From positions 1 through 8,171 of the forward strand of contig WLLG01000080.1 of NCBI GenBank assembly GCA_009700815.1: a stretch of DNA of 8,171 bases. Direction: 5' to 3'. This stretch comes from Actinomycetota bacterium (GTDB taxonomy: Bacteria > Actinomycetota > Acidimicrobiia > Acidimicrobiales > Microtrichaceae). How positions within the stretch are numbered: the stretch's first letter is position 1; each line of letters begins with the position of its first letter. This document shows positions 5,602 to 8,171 of this stretch, piece by piece. The notes under the pieces are model-generated. The model was not told the DNA's origin, made no database searches, and was given only the letters and a program-made list of their open reading frames with translations. The position numbers were made by a program, and so were the translations under genes.

Positions 5602-7188
5602 CTAGGTCGGTGACTGGCTACCTGGCCGGGGTGGGTCGGCTCGATGAATGGTTCCAAACCCAGTGGCCCGCGTATTGGCAAGGCGGGGGTCGCTATGTTC
5701 CAGCTTCATGCTGAGTAGGCGTTGCGCGTAGCCCAGAATCCTGCTCGCCAGAGCCGGGTCCTGCGCTGCGTTGTGCAGTTCCTCTGGATCCTCTCGCAGG
5801 TCATAAAAAAGTGGCGGTAATCCGCCGGAAAAGTGCACATATTTGGCCTCGTGATCGCGGATCACAGAGATGGCGCACTGATCTTGACGAATACCGAAGA
5901 TCGACTCGATGATGGTGCTGTTGGGCTCGCGAAAGTCGAATTCAAACTGCACGGCCGATCGCCAGTTCTCTGGTCCAGACGCAGCCAAGGCTGGTTGCTC
6001 GAGGAACGGCAGCAGGCTTGCACCATCACAAAAATCAGGTGGGGTCGCTCCAATGAGCTCAAGCAGCGTTGGGAAAATGTCAACATTCTCACTGAAGGCC
6101 TCGATCACGCGGCCTGCCTGCTCGATACGGCCAGGTGCCCGGATGATGAGTGGAATCCGATAGCTCTGATCAAAAAATCCCAGCTTCTCGACGAACCAGT
6201 GGTCGCCTAGTTGTTCACCGTGATCAGAAGTCAGGATCACGATGGTGTTCTCGGTACAACCGAGTTGGTCGAGGCCGTCGAGTAGTACCCCAACCTGATG
6301 GTCCACTTCTGCGATCATGCCGAAGTAGGTCGCTTGCAGTTGTCGCTGGTCGAGTTCCTCGGCGGGGGAGGGCACGATGGTGAGGGCTGCGGCCAAGAAC
6401 GGGTGTTGCTCGGCTTCAAGTTGCATGCTCGGGTGACGCACCACTTCGGGCATGTCGGCTGGGTCGAACATGTCGTTATAGGGCGAGGGGGCAAGGTACG
6501 GGGGATGCGGTCGTAGATACGATAAGTGCGCGCACCAAGGTTGAGTTCCACGGTCCGGTGAGGAGATCCAGTTCAGTGCCGCCTCGGTCAAAAAAGCCGA
6601 TTCGGTCTGCTGCGCTGAGTAGGTAGAGGGTGGCCAGGTTGCCCCTCGACCCTCGGGAATTGGAACCTCTGCGGGGTCATAGATCTTTCGGTTCTCATCG
6701 GGTACCGCAAAGCCCTGATCCGCGAGCCAGTCGATCCACGGATCGATGTTGTCGTCAAGTAGGACACCTACCGAGAAGCCATCCATGGGCTGCTCGTAGC
6801 TGCATCGCCTGGGATCGTCGGATTCCAAAGTGGCTGGGTCAAGCGCAGTGTCGGTGTATCCAAACAAGGTTGGGTCGTAGCCCGCCCTGCGCAGTTCCCT
6901 TGGCAGCATCGGGAGATTGTCTGCCAAGGGTGCGCCGTTGTTCGTTACCCGGTGGTTCATTTGCCAGAGTCCAGTGAGCAGCGATGCGCGACCAGGAGCG
7001 CAAGGGGCGCAGTTGCTGTAGTGGTTTGCAAAGCGCAAGCCTTGTTCGGCGAGTCGATCAAGATTGGGGGTTTTTACGTTGGGGTGCCCCGCCGTGGATA
7101 GGCATTCGGCCCGGAACTGATCCAATGTGATCAGCAAAATATTGGGCCGGGGCAGATTGTCGGCACTGGTGTCTACGGAATCATTCAC
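5602..7188 (-). CDS. Sulfatase-superfamily hydrolase, phosphonate monoester hydrolase (PMH)-like, formylglycine type
   Basis: From GTG 7188 this is 528 residues; numbers here count from the TTG at 7191, one codon earlier. It belongs to the alkaline phosphatase/sulfatase superfamily. NCAPCAPGRASLLTG (60-74) holds the C64-x-P-x-R68 motif, whose Cys is oxidised to formylglycine by FGE. Metal and active-site candidates are D24 (ITLDQFR), H229 (RPHPP), D323/H324 (SDHGEQLGDH) and K336. MNHRVTNN (78-85), FEFDFRE (416-422), AKYVHF (449-454) and LPPLFYDL (458-465) resemble rhizobial and Burkholderia PMH, which are of similar length and hydrolyse phosphonate monoesters, phosphodiesters and often sulfate esters. 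No signal peptide is visible, so it is probably cytoplasmic, like PMH. No FGE gene is in the window. The superfamily is certain; PMH rather than arylsulfatase is likely, from motif resemblance. The start is unsure: no good Shine-Dalgarno precedes TTG or GTG. Confidence 0.9.
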   Translation of the reverse strand: MNDSVDTSADNLPRPNILLITLDQFRAECLSTAGHPNVKTPNLDRLAEQGLRFANHYSNCAPCAPGRASLLTGLWQMNHRVTNNGAPLADNLPMLPRELRRAGYDPTLFGYTDTALDPATLESDDPRRCSYEQPMDGFSVGVLLDDNIDPWIDWLADQGFAVPDENRKIYDPAEVPIPEGRGATWPPSTYSAQQTESAFLTEAALNWISSPDRGTQPWCAHLSYLRPHPPYLAPSPYNDMFDPADMPEVVRHPSMQLEAEQHPFLAAALTIVPSPAEELDQRQLQATYFGMIAEVDHQVGVLLDGLDQLGCTENTIVILTSDHGEQLGDHWFVEKLGFFDQSYRIPLIIRAPGRIEQAGRVIEAFSENVDIFPTLLELIGATPPDFCDGASLLPFLEQPALAASGPENWRSAVQFEFDFREPNSTIIESIFGIRQDQCAISVIRDHEAKYVHFSGGLPPLFYDLREDPEELHNAAQDPALASRILGYAQRLLSMKLEHSDPRLANTRATGFGTIHRADPPRPGSQSPT

Positions 7189-7197
7189 CAACCCATT

Positions 7198-7227
7198 CTG
7201 TCTGAAACAACGGGAACTGTCTGAAAC
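7198..7227. repeat. Perfect 11-bp direct repeat at 19-bp spacing in the divergent promoter region
   Basis: CTGTCTGAAAC occurs at 7198-7208 and again at 7217-7227, separated by AACGGGAA. It lies between the divergent PMH-like hydrolase and amidohydrolase genes, 10 to 39 nt upstream of the hydrolase GTG. The exact repetition, nearly two helical turns apart, suggests a regulator binding site on one DNA face. It does not match the PHO-box pattern found near phoH. Confidence 0.55.
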
Positions 7228-7244
7228 CGCGCAGGCCAGGCTGT

Positions 7245-7252
7245 AGGGGGAG
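7245..7252 (+). promoter_or_regulatory. Shine-Dalgarno supporting the GTG start of the amidohydrolase gene
   Basis: AGGGGGAG stands 7 nt before the GTG at 7260, ideal spacing. The competing ATG at 7299 has no Shine-Dalgarno, but TACGTT (7286-7291) lies exactly 7 nt upstream of it, which could serve as a leaderless -10. Confidence 0.6.
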
Positions 7253-7259
7253 CGAGACA

Positions 7260-8165
7260 GTGAGAACCGGGTTCTATTCTTCCGCTACGTTGGCGAGTAT
7301 GCCTATGCCTTCTGGAATTGGAATCATCGACACGATGATGGACCTGCCCTTTGACGATGTTCGTTCTATCTACGAGTTTCTTGCGCCCAACCTCAAGGAC
7401 ACCGCCTCGAAGGAAGAGTTTGAGTTCCCTGCTCAATACATGTTCAAGAAGGTGCCCGGCGCCATTGAGGCTGGCGAGGACACAGTGGCGCACACTCTGG
7501 CGCTCATGGATCATCACGGAATCGAGATGGCCATGATTGGTGCTGGGGGAAAGAACCAACTCAGGGCTTTGAACGAACACCCCGACCGGTTCTTGCCCTC
7601 GATTGGCGTTGACCCCAACGAGGGCATGAAGGCCGTGGAGCAGATCGTCAAGACCTATGAGACAACTGGGCTGCGAGCGCTGGCAGGGTTTCCTGCGGGA
7701 TATCACCCTCAGGTACCAATAAATGACAAGCGCTGGTATCCGATTTATGCCAAATGCTGCGAGTTGAACATTCCCGTATTTATGTGCACCGGGGTGCCCG
7801 GCCCGCGAGTTCCAATGGCATGTCAGAAGCCCGAGTTGCTTGATGAGGTCTGCTGGTTCTTCCCGGAACTGACCATTGTGATGCGTCACGGTGCAGAGCC
7901 ATGGGAGGAGCTAGCAGTCAAGCTCATGATTAAGTGGCCGAATCTGTATTACTCGACCTCTGCCTTTGCGCCGAAGTACTACCCCAAAGCAATCATCGAT
8001 TACGCCAATACGCGTGGTAGCGACAAGGTGATGTACGGGGGCTATTTCCCCATGGGTCTGACCTTGGATCGCATCTTCTCCGAAATGCCAGATGTGCCAC
8101 TGAAGGATGAAGTCTGGCCAAAATTCTTGCGAGAGAATGCGCGAAAAGTACTCGGTCTGAGCTGA
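7260..8165 (+). CDS. Amidohydrolase-2 family protein with degenerate metal site
   Basis: This 301-residue TIM-barrel protein of the amidohydrolase-2 (ACMSD-related) family begins at GTG 7260; the ATG at 7299 would give 288 residues. The fold is recognisable from GIIDTMMDLP (21-30), HPDRFLPSIGVDPN (107-120), GLRALAGFPAGYHPQVPIND (137-156), IPVFMCTGVPGPR (171-183), MRHGAEPW (208-215), NLYYSTSAFAPKYYP (228-242) and VMYGGYFPMG (257-266). Against the family's usual ligands, the D-x-H-x-H motif is reduced to D24-T-M-M, the mid-barrel His is C176, and the late Asp (GSDyP) is Y262; only H210 remains. The enzyme may therefore lack a catalytic metal or use another mechanism. I recall close relatives in mycobacteria and other actinobacteria with the same substitutions, so this is probably a subfamily trait rather than decay. 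The reading frame is intact. The reaction is unknown, and the name should not be taken as evidence of amide hydrolysis. Confidence 0.85.
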   Translation: MRTGFYSSATLASMPMPSGIGIIDTMMDLPFDDVRSIYEFLAPNLKDTASKEEFEFPAQYMFKKVPGAIEAGEDTVAHTLALMDHHGIEMAMIGAGGKNQLRALNEHPDRFLPSIGVDPNEGMKAVEQIVKTYETTGLRALAGFPAGYHPQVPINDKRWYPIYAKCCELNIPVFMCTGVPGPRVPMACQKPELLDEVCWFFPELTIVMRHGAEPWEELAVKLMIKWPNLYYSTSAFAPKYYPKAIIDYANTRGSDKVMYGGYFPMGLTLDRIFSEMPDVPLKDEVWPKFLRENARKVLGLS

Positions 8166-8171
8166 ACCGGA

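Noticed and set aside
7185..7889. Minus-strand open frame of 234 codons antisense to the amidohydrolase gene
   Set aside because: The product is rich in His, Arg, Ser and Pro without domain motifs, and the plus strand encodes a clear family protein over the same bases. It also runs into the start of the PMH-like gene.

Overview
The window looks like chromosomal DNA from an actinobacterium (Actinomycetota). This rests on protein types: a PIN-PhoH fusion with the actinobacterial THD motif, FadE-style acyl-CoA dehydrogenases encoded as an unlike pair, a Pro-rich single-pass membrane protein, and two ATG starts with a TAnnnT hexamer 7 nt upstream, which suggests leaderless transcripts. Base composition appears moderately high in GC. 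No rRNA, tRNA, mobile element or CRISPR array was seen. Coding density is high, and no gap between genes exceeds about 165 bases.

Layout. Positions 1-2198 (minus strand) hold two adjacent acyl-CoA dehydrogenase genes, the downstream one cut by the left edge. Their motifs are complementary, so they probably encode one alpha2beta2 enzyme. A probable leaderless promoter with a perfect palindrome at its -35 lies at 2206-2235. Next (2249-2776, minus) is a small Pro-rich membrane-anchored protein. A 163-bp divergent gap (2777-2939) carries three tandem 11-bp units matching the PhoP PHO-box pattern, ahead of a plus-strand PIN-PhoH gene (2940-4232). A hairpin at 4238-4259 separates it from a convergent minus-strand pair: an SLC41/MgtE-type cation transporter (4272-5528) and a formylglycine-type sulfatase-superfamily hydrolase most like phosphonate monoester hydrolases (5602-7188). 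A short divergent gap with a perfect 11-bp direct repeat at 19-bp spacing leads to a plus-strand amidohydrolase-fold protein (7260-8165) that has lost most of its metal ligands.

How they may work together. The two dehydrogenases should carry out one alpha,beta-dehydrogenation step on an acyl-CoA, in FadE26/27-like fashion. The middle of the window has a possible phosphorus theme: PhoH behind a PHO-box-like array, and a PMH-like phospho-/phosphonate-ester hydrolase next to a divalent-cation transporter. Only the phoH gene has the PHO-box signal, so a common regulon is inference. The most interesting non-coding signals are the three-unit PHO box, the 19-bp-spaced direct repeat and the -35 palindrome.
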